Source: Argopecten irradians
Lineage: Eukaryota > Mollusca > Bivalvia > Pectinida > Pectinidae
DNA: 64,000 nt
Direction of reading: 5' to 3'
Assembly (NCBI RefSeq): GCF_041381155.1
Contig: NC_091135.1
Span: 67,855,067 to 67,919,066 of the forward strand
Every line of letters starts with the position of its first letter. Position 1 is the first letter of the stretch. The position numbers and the translations under genes were made by a program. Below the pieces are notes generated by a model. That model worked only from the letters and a program-made list of their open reading frames with translations, was not told the origin of the DNA and did no database searches. This document shows positions 35,801 to 46,515 of the stretch, one piece after another.

Positions 35801-38800
35801 CTGAAAGTAAACAAGCGGTCTCTCTCAACAGCTACGCCAAGTAAAAGCGTCTCTCTCTAGCTGTCTGAAAGTAAACAAGCGGTCTCTCTCCAACAGCTAG
35901 CCTGGTCTGAAAGTAAACAAGCGGTCTCTCTCCAACAGCTAGCCTGGTCTGAAAGTAAACAAGCGGTCTCTCTCCAACAGCTAGCCTGGTCTGAAAGTAA
36001 ACAAGCGGTCTCTCTCCAACAGCTAGCCTGGTCTGAAAGTAAACAAGCGGTCTCTCTCCAACAGCTAGCCTGGTCTGAAAGTAAACAAGCGGTCTCTCTC
36101 CAACAGCTAGGCTGGTCTGAAAGTAAACAAGCGGTCTCTCTCCAACAGCTAGCCTGGTCTGAAAGTAAACAAGCGGTCTCTCTCCAACAGCTAGCCTGGT
36201 CTGAAAGTAAACAAGCGGTCTCTCTCCAACAGCTAGCCTGGTCTGAAAGTAAACGAGCGGTCTCTCTCCAACAATTAGCGTCTGGATTAAACAAGCGGTC
36301 TCTCTCCAACAGCTAGCCTGGTCTGAAAGTAAACAAGCGGTCTCTCTCCAACAGCTAGCCTGGTCTGAAAGTAAACAAGCGGTCTCTCTCCAACAGCTAG
36401 GCTAGTCTGAAAGTAAACAAGCGGTCTCTCTCCAACAGCTAGGCTGGTCTGAAAGTAAACAAGCGGTCTCTCTCCAACAGCTAGCCTGGTCTGAAAGTAA
36501 ACAAGCGGTCTCTCTCCAACAGCTAGCCTGGTCTGAAAGTAAACAAGCGGTCTCTCTCCAACAGCTAGCCTGGTCTGAAAGTAAACAAGCGGTCTCTCTC
36601 CAACAGCTAGCCTGGTCTGAAAGTAAACAAGCGGTCTCTCTCCAACAGCTAGGCTAGTCTGAAAGTAAACAAGCGGTCTCTCTCCAACAGCTAGCCTGGT
36701 CTGAAAGTAAACAAGCGGTCTCTCTCCAACAGCTAGCCTGGTCTCTGAAGCGTCTGGATTAAACAAGCGGTCTCTCTCCAACAGCTAGCCTGGTCTGAAA
36801 GTAAACAAGCGGTCTCTCTCCAACAGCTAGCCTGGTCTGAAAGTAAACAAGCGGTCTCTCTCCAACAGCTAGGCTGGTCTGAAAGTAAACAAGCGGTCTC
36901 TCTCCAACAGCTAGCCTGGTCTGAAAGTAAACAAGCGGTCTCTCTCCAACAGCTAGCCTGGTCTGAAAGTAAACGAGCGGTCTCTCTCCAACAACTAGCC
37001 TGGTCTGAAGTAAACAAGCGGTCTCTCTCCAACAGCTAGCCTGGTCTGAAAGTAAACAAGCGGTCTCTCTCCAACAGCTAGCTGGTCTGAAAGTAAACAA
37101 GCGGTCTCTCTCCAACAGCTAGCCTGGTCTGAAGTAAACAGGCGGTCTCTCCCCAACAGCTAGGCTGGTCTGAAAGTAAACAAGCGGTCTCTCTTCAACA
37201 GCTAGGCTGGTCTGAAAGTAAACAAGCGGTCTCTCTCCAACAGCTAGCCTGGTCTGAAAGTAAACAAGCGGTCTCTCTCTAACAGCTAGCCTGGTCTGAA
37301 AGTAAACAAGCGGTCTCTCTCCAACAGCTAGCCTGGTCTGAAAGTAAACAAGCGGTCTCTCTCCAACAGCTAGCCTGGTCTGAAAGTAAACAAGCGGTCT
37401 CTCTCCAACAGCTAGCCTGGTCTGAAAGTAAACAAGCGGTCTCTCTCCAACAGCTAGCCTGGTCTGAAAGTAAACAAGCGGTCTCTCTCCAACAGCTAGC
37501 TGGTCTGAAGTAAACAAGCGGTCTCTCTCTCCAACAGCTAGCCTGGTCTGAAAGTAAACAAGCGGTCTCTCTCCAACAGCTAGCCTGGTCTGAAAGTAAA
37601 CAAGCGGTCTCTCTCCAACAGCTAGCCTGGTCTGAAGTAAACAAGCGGTCTCTCTCCAACAGCTAGCTGGTCTGAAAGTAAACAAGCGGTCTCTCTCTCC
37701 AACAGCTAGCCTGGTCTGAAAGTAAACAAGCGGTCTCTCTCCAACAGCTAGCCTGGTCTGAAAGTAAACAAGCGGTCTCTCTCCAACAGCTAGCCTGGTC
37801 TGAAAGTAAACAAGCGGTCTCTCTCCAACAGCTAGCCTGGTCTGAAAGTAAACAAGCGGTCTCTCTCCAACAGCTAGCCTGGTCTGAAAGTAAACAAGCG
37901 GTCTCTCTCAACAGCTAGCCTGGTCTGAAGTAAACAAGCGGTCTCTCTCCAACAGCTAGCCTGGTCTGAAGTAAACAAGCGGTCTCTCTCCAACAGCTAG
38001 CCTGGTCTGAAAGTAAACAAGCGGTCTCTCTCCAACAGCTAGCCTGGTCTGAAAGTAAACAAGCGGTCTCTCTCCAACAGCTAGCCTGGTCTGAAAGTAA
38101 ACAAGCGGTCTCTCTCTCCAACAGCTAGCCTGGTCTGAAAGTAAACAAGCGGTCTCTCTCCAACAGCTAGCCTGGTCTGAAAGTAAACAAGCGGTCTCTC
38201 TCCAACAGCTAGCCTGGTCTGAAAGTAAACAAGCGGTCTCTCTCCAACAGCTAGCCTGGTCTGAAAGTAAACAAGCGGTCTCTCTCCAACAGCTAGCCTG
38301 GTCTGAAAGTAAACAAGCGGTCTCTCTCCAACAGCTAGCCTGGTCTGAAAGTAAACAAGCGGTCTCTCTCCAACAGCTAGCCTGGTCTGAAAGTAAACAA
38401 GCGGTCTCTCTCCAACAGCTAGCCTGGTCTGAAAGTAAACAAGCGGTCTCTCTCCAACAGCTAGGCTGGTCTGAAAGTAAACAAGCGGTCTCTCTCCAAC
38501 AGCTAGCCTGGTCTGAAAGTAAACAAGCGGTCTCTCTCCAACAGCTAGCCTGGTCTGAAAGTAAACAAGCGGTCTCTCTCCAACAGCTAGGCTAGTCTGA
38601 AAGTAAACAAGCGGTCTCTCTCCAACAGCTAGCCTGGTCTGAAAGTAAACAAGCGGTCTCTCTCCAACAGCTAGCCTGGTCTAAAAGTAAACAAGCGGTC
38701 TCTCTCCAACAGCTAGCCTGGTCTGAAAGTAAACAAGCGGTCTCTCTCCAACAGCTAGCCTGGTCTGAAAGTAAACAAGCGGTCTCTCTCCAACAGCTAG

Positions 38801-39909
38801 CCTGGTCTGAAAGTAAACAAGCGGTCTCTCTCCAACAGCTAGCCTGGTCTGAAAGTAAACAAGCGGTCTCTCTCCAACAGCTAGCCTGGTCTGAAAGTAA
38901 ACAAGCGGTCTCTCTCCAACAGCTAGCCTGGTCTGAAAGTAAACAAGCGGTCTCTCTCCAACAGCTAGCCTGGTCTGAAAGTAAACAAGCGGTCTCTCTC
39001 CAACAGCTAGGCTGGTCTGAAAGTAAACAAGCGGTCTCTCTCCAACAGCTAGCCTGGTCTGAAAGTAAACAAGCGGTCTCTCTCCAACAGCTAGCCTGGT
39101 CTGAAAGTAAACAAGCGGTCTCTCTCCAACAGCTAGGCTGGTCTGAAAGTAAACAAGCGGTCTCTCTCCAACAGCTAGGCTGGTCTGAAAGTAAACAAGC
39201 GGTCTCTCTCTCCAACAGCTAGCTGGTCTGAAAGTAAACAAGCGGTCTCTCTCTCAACAGCTAGCTGGTCTGAAGTAAACAAGCGGTCTCTCTCCAACAG
39301 CTAGCCTGGTCTGAAGTAAACAAGCGGTCTCTCTCCAACAGCTAGGCTGGTCTGAAAGTAAACAAGCGGTCTCTCTCTAACAGCTAGCCTGGTCTGAAGT
39401 AAACAAGCGGTCTCTCTCCAACAGCTAGCCTGGTCTGAAGTAAACAAGCGGTCTCTCCCCAACAGCTAGGCTGGTCTGAAAGTAAACAAGCGGTCTCTCT
39501 CCAACAGCTAGCCTGGTCTGAAAGTAAACAAGCGGTCTCTCTCCAACAGCTAGCCTGGTCTGAAAGTAAACAAGCGGTCTCTCTCCAACAGCTAGCCTGG
39601 TCTGAAAGTAAACAAGCGGTCTCTCTCTGAAGTAACAAGCGTCTCTCTCCAACAGCTAGCCTGGTCTGAAAGTAAACAAGCGGTCTCTCTCCAACAGCTA
39701 GGCTGGTCTGAAAGTAAACAAGCGGTCTCTCTCCAACAGCTAGCCTAGTCTGAAAGTAAACAAGCGGTCTCTCTCCAACAGCTAGGTTGGTCTGAAAGTA
39801 AACGAGCGGTCTCTCTCCAACAGCTAGGCTAGTCTGAAAGTAAACGAGCGGTAGGCTGGTCTGAAAGTAAACGAGCGGTCTCTCTCCAACAGCTAGGCTG
39901 GTCTGAAAG
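26812..39909. repeat. 13-kb minisatellite of 42-bp units, about 310 copies
   Basis: The unit is GTAAACAAGCGGTCTCTCTC, CAACAGCTAGCCTGGTCTGAAA (42 bp; 41 bp where one A is lost, as in CTGAAGTAAAC). Variants are mostly at one site (GCTAGCCTGG, GCTAGGCTGG, GCTAGCTGG, GCTAGGCTAG). Because 42 is a multiple of three and two of three minus-strand frames lack stops, long frames appear (up to 509 codons of SDQASCWRETACLL or FQTRLAVGERPLVY); indels of one base close them, so they are not under coding constraint. Unusual units (ACAATTAGCGTCTGGATT at 30065 and 36273; a scar CTACGCCAAGTAAAAGCG near 35835) mark internal block duplications. The unit contains GGTCTC and usually GCTAGC. Confidence 0.97.
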
Positions 39910-39947
39910 ATGGCGCGGCCAAACTTTTTTCTGTAGTTGGATCACAG

Positions 39948-40040
39948 GCATGTTCAATATGTCTTAATCTACCACTGTGGATGAGACATGTTCAATATGT
40001 CATAATCTACCACTGTGGATGAGACATGTTCAATATGTTT
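39948..40040. repeat. 38-bp tandem repeat, 2.4 copies
   Basis: CATGTTCAATATGTCWTAATCTACCACTGTGGATGAGA occurs twice, followed by a partial third copy, directly beyond the right edge of the 42-bp array. Confidence 0.85.
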
Positions 40041-41100
40041 CTTATCAAAATCACACTGTATGTACGGAAGTGTATAAATTGCTGTCTTTTTAGAGAATCG
40101 AAATAAGATGAAGAGAAACAACGAACATTTGTAGACTAAAAAGATAATCTTACGACATATTTTGGTCATAATATAGTATTTTGTTAGTAACTCGGTCACG
40201 TGACCTACGGCACCCCGCTTAACTTTAAACGATTCAAAAGCACATTTATTCCAACAAATATATTACAAATTATACAAAACCGTATTTCGGAAACTTTTAT
40301 CTTTCATTTAACGTATCATTCATTGCAAACACTTATACACAACTGGAGAAATCCGAGAAAACATCAACAAATTCTGACGACTAAGATTTTAAAAAATACT
40401 ATACACTTCCGTTCATGAATACACTTTGCTAAGACCTCTTCCCTGACACAATCTAGGTTAAATATTCATCACCAGTAGAGCTGGTCAGGGTATATAAACA
40501 GTTTTTCACCCGTGTCTCTATTACTAGGAATCGATAAAGAATCTGATTCAGCTCGATTTAACACTCCATGTGTGCCTTACGCACTCCATATACTGACGTA
40601 CTCCATTATTTATCCTAACTTCTGAAATTTTACTTCACTGTTGAGACAAACGCGTAAGAATGCAAAGACATGCATACACGGACCGATGTACTTTGACTGA
40701 AATTAAGAACAATTTACATGTATATACACACATCTGATCATCCAAAGATATTTTTATTCCTGTGTAAATTATATACTTTACATACAACAACGCTTCTTGT
40801 GACTTTAATACAACGGTGCCATTTTGCACCACATCTTTTAAATAAAGAGAATATCGACATTCTGAACACAGATCATTACCGACATTTGAGGGATTACTGT
40901 ATATACTGTCTGCGACAACGGATGATCGGTTAATTTGATCCTTTGATGCACATTAAAACAATATCATAACGGTACATTGTGGTTGACTTTGTGGCTTTGA
41001 AGTTGGACGTCGTTCTCTTCTCTGTAATCTTAAAAGGAAGTTTCTACAGACCTTTGATTGGCAACATTTTTCTCTTGAACTATCTCCAGTTTTACTATGA
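40041..41100. other. intergenic, flank of the 53-bp array
   Basis: No gene. From about 40910 the sequence (GACAACGGATGATCGG...CCTTTGATGCACATTAAA...ACAGACCTTTGATTGGCAAC...TTTTACTATGAGATAGG) resembles stretches next to the foldback-arm copies at 20.1, 23.3 and 26.3 kb, so it is probably the body of that dispersed element. Confidence 0.45.
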
Positions 41101-41102
41101 GA

Positions 41103-43175
41103 TAGGTTCGAGGATGATCCAGGGGTGGATATAACGACAGTGAAAGTAACCCTTAGAGTATCGAGGATAGTCCAGGGGTGGATATAATGACAGTGAAAGG
41201 AACCCCTGGAGTATCGAGGATGATCCAGGGGTGGATATAACGACAGAGAAAGTAACCCCTGGAGTATCGAGGATAGTCCAGGGGTGGATATAACGACAGT
41301 GAAAGTAACCCCTGGAGTATCGAGGATGATCCAGGGGTGGATATAACGACAGAGAAAGTAACCTCTGGAGTATCGAGGATGATCCAGGGGTGGATATAAC
41401 GACAGTGAAAGTAACCCCTGGAGTAACGAGGATGATCCAGGGGTGGATATAACGACAGAGAAAGTAACCCCTGGAGTTTCGAGGATGATCCAGGGGTGGA
41501 TATAACGACAGTGAAAGTAACCCCTGGAGCATCGAGGATTGTCCAGGGGTGGATATAACGGTAGTAATAGTTATACCGTGAGTATCGAGGATGATCCAGG
41601 AGGGATATAACGACAGTGAAAGTAACCCCTGGAGTATCGAGGATGATCCAGGGGTGGATATAACGACAGTGAAAGTAACCCCTGGAGTATCGAGGATGAT
41701 CCAGGAGGGATATAACGACAGTGAAAGTAACCCCTGGAGTATCGAGGATGACCCAGGGGTGGATATAACGACAGTGAAAGTAACCATTAGAGTATCGAGG
41801 ATGATCCAGGAGGGATATAACGACCGTGAAAGTAACCCCTGGAGTATCGAGGATGACCCAGGGGTGGATATAACGACAGTGAAAGTAACCATTAGAGTAT
41901 CCAGGATGATCCAGGAGGGATATAACGACAGTGAAAGTAACCCCTGGAGTATCGAGGATGATCCAGGGGTGGATATAACGACAGTGAAAGTAACCCCTGG
42001 AGTATCGAGGATGATCCAGGAGGGATATAACGACAGTGAAAGTAACCCCTGGAGTATCGAGGATGACCCAGGGGTGGATATAACGACAGTGAAAGTAACC
42101 CCTGGAGTATCGAGGATGACACAGGGGTGGATATAAGGACAGTGAAAGTATCCCCTGGAGTGTCGAGGATGATCCAGGGGTGGATATAACGACAGAAAAA
42201 GTAACCCCTGGAATATCAAGGATAGTCCAGGGGTGGATATAACGACAGTGAAAGTAACCATTAGAGTATCGAGGAAGATCCAGGGGTGGATATAACGACA
42301 GTGAAAGTAACCCCTGGAGTATCGAGGATGATCCAGGAGGGATATAACGACAGTGAAAGTAACCCCTGGAGTAACGAGGATGATCCAGGAGGGATATAAC
42401 GACAGTGAAAGTAACCATTAGAGTATCGAGGATGATCCAGGGGTGGATATAACGACAGTGAAAGTAACCCCTGGAGTATCGAGGATAGTCCAGGGGTGGA
42501 TATAACGACAGTGAAAGTAACCCCTGGAGTATCGAGGATGATCCAGGGGTGGATATAACGACAGTGAAAGTAACCCCAGGAGTATCGAGGATGATCCAGG
42601 GGTGGATATTATGACAGTGAAAGTAACCTCTGGAGTATCGAGGATGATACAGGGGTGGATATAACGACAGTGAAAGTAACCCCTGGAGTATCGAGAATAG
42701 TCCAGGGGTGGATATAACGACAGTGAAAGTAACCCCTGGAGTATCAAGGATAGTCCAGGGGTGGATATAACGCCAGTGAAAGTAACCCCTGGAGTATCGA
42801 GGATGATCCAGGGGTGGATATAACGACAGAGAAAGTAACCTCTGGAGTATCGAGGATTGTCCAGGGGTGGATATAACGACAGTGAAAGTAACCCCTGGAG
42901 TATCGAGGATGATCCAGGGGTGGATATAACGACAGAAAAAGTAACCCCTGGAGTATCGAGGATGACCCAGGAGTGGATATAACGCCAGTGAAAGTAACCC
43001 CTGGAGTATCGAGGATGATCCAGGGGTGGATATAACGACAGTGAAAGTAACCCCTGGAGTATCGAGGATGATCCAGGGGTGGATATAACGACAGTGAAAG
43101 TAACCCCTGGAGTATCGAGGATTGTCCAGGGGTGGATATAACGGTAGTAATAGTAATACCGTGAGTATCGAGGAT
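41103..43175. repeat. 53-bp minisatellite, about 39 copies, each a hairpin
   Basis: The unit is GTATCGAGGATGATCCAGGG, GTGGATATAACGACAGTGAA, AGTAACCCCTGGA; starts at 41158 and 41211 give 53 bp. Every full unit has a 9-bp inverted repeat TCCAGGGGT/ACCCCTGGA. Variants include ATCCAGGAGGG (two bases shorter), AACCATTAGAG, and a special GGTAGTAATAGTTATACCGT unit near 41560 and near 43145. No minus-strand frame has a stop in the consensus, so an open frame of 694 codons (41153-43237) cycles through all three frames; it is a repeat artefact unless transcript data say otherwise. Confidence 0.95.
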
Positions 43176-43448
43176 GAAATCATATATATTTCTTTCATAC
43201 CTACGGGTGTAATACTGGCTGGTCTAGGGCAATACACTCATGCCGCCTGAGGCTGTAATGCATGGCTTCCCATGCAATAAAGCCTCGTGACGTAACGGCG
43301 TCAACCAAAATTCTATTTCCTCGGTAAAATTAGAACATTTTTTTCACTAACTTGACTGGTTTTACTATAAATGATGCAAACAATGGAAAAACAGCGTGAT
43401 ATTATAGTTGTAAAATTGCAATAAAACGTCGAGGTATGAAAGAAAAAA

Positions 43449-43635
43449 ACTCTTTCATAAGTGGATATGAAGGATAGGGATATTCTACCCTCCGGATCAC
43501 AAAATGTTGCAAAACCATCGGCAAGCCTCGGGTTTTGCTACATTTGAGACCCTCGGCAAGCCCCGGGTTTTACTACATTTTGTGACTTCGGGTAGAATAT
43601 CCCTATCCTTCATATCCACATATGAAAGAGTCTTA
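43449..43635. mobile_element. MITE-like element with long inverted ends
   Basis: ACTCTTTCATAAGTGGATAT, GAAGGATAGGGATATTCTACCC on the left pairs with GGGTAGAATATCCCTATCC and TTCATATCCACATATGAAAGAGT on the right (about 42 bp). The core has two copies of CGGCAAGCCYCGGGTTTTRCTACATTT. Just outside, TTTCTTTCATACCT (43189) and AGGTATGAAAGAAA (43433) are also inverted, so a second element may enclose 43189-43446. Confidence 0.75.
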
Positions 43636-43639
43636 TAAT

Positions 43640-45520
43640 ATCATCCGACCATAGACTTATTGTTTAAACATCTGCTGCACCTTATATTACAATGACACAC
43701 ATCAACAGTCAAACCAGTCACCAAACCGAACTACACATATGGTGCAAAGCTATAATCCTATCATCGATATATACTCTGGTCGAATGTGTTCAGACTAAGT
43801 ATCAACAGACAAGATACAATAAAACTGTCATCCGGTCTTCTGATCATCTCGGTTGTACAAGTTTAAAGTTTCCATTCGAGTTAAAATCCATAGTATCTCT
43901 AAATTGAAGACAGGCTAGATGGATTTTAAGTGTTGTGATTTTGTGACCCCTCTTCCTGTTTTGTGACATCTCTTCCTATTTGATGCGGACTAAGTTCTGC
44001 AGAGTATGGCCGATAAGGTGAGATTTGTTGCCGCTTTATTACGCCGAAAGGTAAAGCCACCATTTTCCATACATTTGTGATACACATAGCAGTATAGTTC
44101 ATATCAATGGTCACAACACAAATAGGTTAGAGTTAGTCATGATTATTAAAGAAGCGTTTGTTCTGAATTAGTCTTTCTTCAAAGACCGACGAATCAAACA
44201 ATGAAACATCAATGTCATAACACGGAAATAGCTATGTTTTTATAACTCATGGCGTTGATGATCTCAATATCTGTACAATAATCATTCAAAACTGGCATTT
44301 GTATTCACAAGGGTATAGCGTAGATACCTTAGTATTTTCTTTACTATTTAAAACAAGCTCTTACAACTTCATGAATATTAACATTCGCAAAATTCAAATT
44401 ACTCCGCTTTTCCATACACGAACCCCAACCTAACATCATTTTAGAACATTTACAAAGACTAGAACAAAAGACACAAAAAAAGCAAACAGCCATTGAAACT
44501 GTGTCAATGTTTTCAATTTCTATCAATCGCATCTGACCAAAGGACTTTTAACGCTAACAACAGTAAATCACTATAATATATAAGTTTGCGGTAAATATAT
44601 ATATATACATCGTACATTGTGTAGTCCATTATTTGTTTGCCCCGCCTTATGGTTCACAGAATAGACGTCCCAGTCAGTAAACACTATAAATGTGTCACCG
44701 CCGTCGTAAAATCAACGATAAAATGTTCATCAAATTACCAGTATGTCTATCAAAAAACAAACAAACTTATCTCTTATTATAAACAACAGCGTAAAGGGAA
44801 AATGCTCATTCAGAGGACATACGTATTATTTACAATCTACATGGAGACTATCAGTCATTTTTAGTGTTGGCTTCCGTTCTATACCCATTAATTACATTTT
44901 CATTACTTTTGTCATTTCTCTGCTAACATAGCTGTATTGTTTTGTTGTTCGTGTTATTTCTATGAGATTATTGCTCATAAGAATCCCGCCAACTTTATTT
45001 TGATGTGGTTTTAAGATTTCCATTTTCATGACTTTGTTTTCAAAAGAAATATATTTTATTCAATTTTAATAATTAGTTCTATTGCATTAGGATTAAGAAT
45101 TAAAATTGAAACAAATTCAGCCCACTTCTTACATCCATATCCTATATGTTACATATACCAATCGATACTAACACTAATGTGTACTATAACACTCGGAACA
45201 CCATTGCCAGTGTTATAGATGTGTGATAAACATCAAGAGTAAACACTAGACTAAAATTACTTGTTTTGTCTAACACTAAACATTTAATTCAGATATCACA
45301 GAAATCGTTCGTGATAACTAACTTTTGGCGTAAATATTCAGCTTCACATGAAATATATAATTTTCACTTTGTGTGTTTCTATCGTTTATTTGTTTTGAGT
45401 GTAAAAATGTTAAAACACCAATTAACACGCATTTAATTAGTTCTTTAAGTTTGAATTCAGAACATCCGTGCTTAGGATTATATCAATATTAAAGTACATT
45501 TTTTTTGTTCTTCAGATGTT
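43640..45520. other. intergenic upstream of the glycosyltransferase gene
   Basis: No gene-like frame. A pyrimidine tract with TTTTTTTTGTTCTTCAG ends at 45515 and looks like a 3' splice site, so a noncoding 5' exon of the next gene may lie in this stretch. Confidence 0.45.
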
Positions 45521-45525
45521 TCAAG

Positions 45526-46515
45526 ATGCTGGTGACTCGAAAATTAGGAATAAAATGTTTTGCTTTAACCGTCGTTATCATGGTGACCTGGATTCTCTTT
45601 CCCACCAGTCCGATTGACGAGGTAACACTAACACACACAGGTCTGATAGGTTTCACGGAACTATCTGAACTTAGGACGCCAAAATCTTTCCTTATTGTTC
45701 CGAAGCAGAATGTACAATCTGTAAAGAACGTTGTCATTATTGTTGTAAGCAAAGCGTCCAATAGTTTACAACGAGAAACCATTCGAAAGACGTGGGGCAA
45801 TCCAAGGAGTCAAATTGAGTACAACTTCACCTTGTACTTTCTACTCGGTAGAGAAGAACATGGTCATATCGATAACACGTATAATGATATTATACAGGTG
45901 GATATTGTTGAGGATTACTACAATTTAACCGATAAAACTGTTGCAGCATTTAACTGGGTTGTCCAGCATTGTCATGAAGCAAGCTACTTCTTCAAAGTCG
46001 ACGACGATGTGTATTTAGACTTGGCTGTCCTTGGTGATATCCAAAACAATGACAGTTATCTTCAGGATAATGTTATCATTGGATCGTGCAGACAAGTTTC
46101 TTCTCCGGTGAGGAAACCGGGAAAGTGGCAAGTTTCTTACGATGAATACCCATTTACAACATTACCGCCATTCTGTAATGGTCCCGGGTATGCAATGACA
46201 ATTCCCACAGCACGTATAATATATGAGGAGACGAGGAAAACTAAAATGTTCAAGTTAGAAGATGTCTATGTTGGAATGGTGGCCTATAGGCTCGGGATAT
46301 CTGTGAAGCATATAGAAAATTTTGTGTATGATTGTAATACCTATATTTACCAAAGGTTGCTTGGAAATCTGTTTTCTCGTTGTCACACAATCATACACTA
46401 CGCTTCTTCAGATGTGGTACATACGTTGTGGGACCAGCGCGGCATGGCACAAAGGGGTGAAAAAGACTGTTCTTTCTTGGGGGAAATCAGATTTTATTTG
46501 TCTGAAAAGACTTGA
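45526..46515 (+). CDS. beta-1,3-galactosyltransferase-like protein (GT31 family)
   Basis: A 329-residue type II membrane protein. The first ATG in frame is 45526; the frame opens upstream only through a non-ATG codon and a likely splice acceptor. A membrane anchor lies at about residues 7-25. The family motifs are in order: RETIRKTWG (83-91), FFKVDDDVY with the metal-binding DDD (159-161), YPFTTLPPFCNGPGY (about 208-222) and EDVYVGM (245-251). Possible N-glycosylation sites are NFT (100), NLT (133) and NDS (175). GT31 enzymes transfer galactose or GlcNAc from UDP-sugars in beta-1,3 linkage in the Golgi; the acceptor cannot be inferred. The length and the lack of coding introns match many B3GALT genes, and all key motifs are intact. 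The substrate could equally be GlcNAc (B3GNT-like). Confidence 0.9.
   Translation: MLVTRKLGIKCFALTVVIMVTWILFPTSPIDEVTLTHTGLIGFTELSELRTPKSFLIVPKQNVQSVKNVVIIVVSKASNSLQRETIRKTWGNPRSQIEYNFTLYFLLGREEHGHIDNTYNDIIQVDIVEDYYNLTDKTVAAFNWVVQHCHEASYFFKVDDDVYLDLAVLGDIQNNDSYLQDNVIIGSCRQVSSPVRKPGKWQVSYDEYPFTTLPPFCNGPGYAMTIPTARIIYEETRKTKMFKLEDVYVGMVAYRLGISVKHIENFVYDCNTYIYQRLLGNLFSRCHTIIHYASSDVVHTLWDQRGMAQRGEKDCSFLGEIRFYLSEKT

Noticed and set aside
26812-39909. Centromeric or telomeric satellite
   Set aside because: The unit does not resemble a telomere repeat, and a single 13-kb block flanked by ordinary sequence gives no reason to call a centromere.
41591-42136. 181-codon plus-strand open frame in the 53-bp array
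   Set aside because: Repeat translation on the strand opposite an equally open frame; no domain and no gene-like start context.
45505-45525. Upstream start for the glycosyltransferase
   Set aside because: The frame there begins with TTG and spans a probable splice acceptor (TTCTTCAG); the first ATG is 45526.
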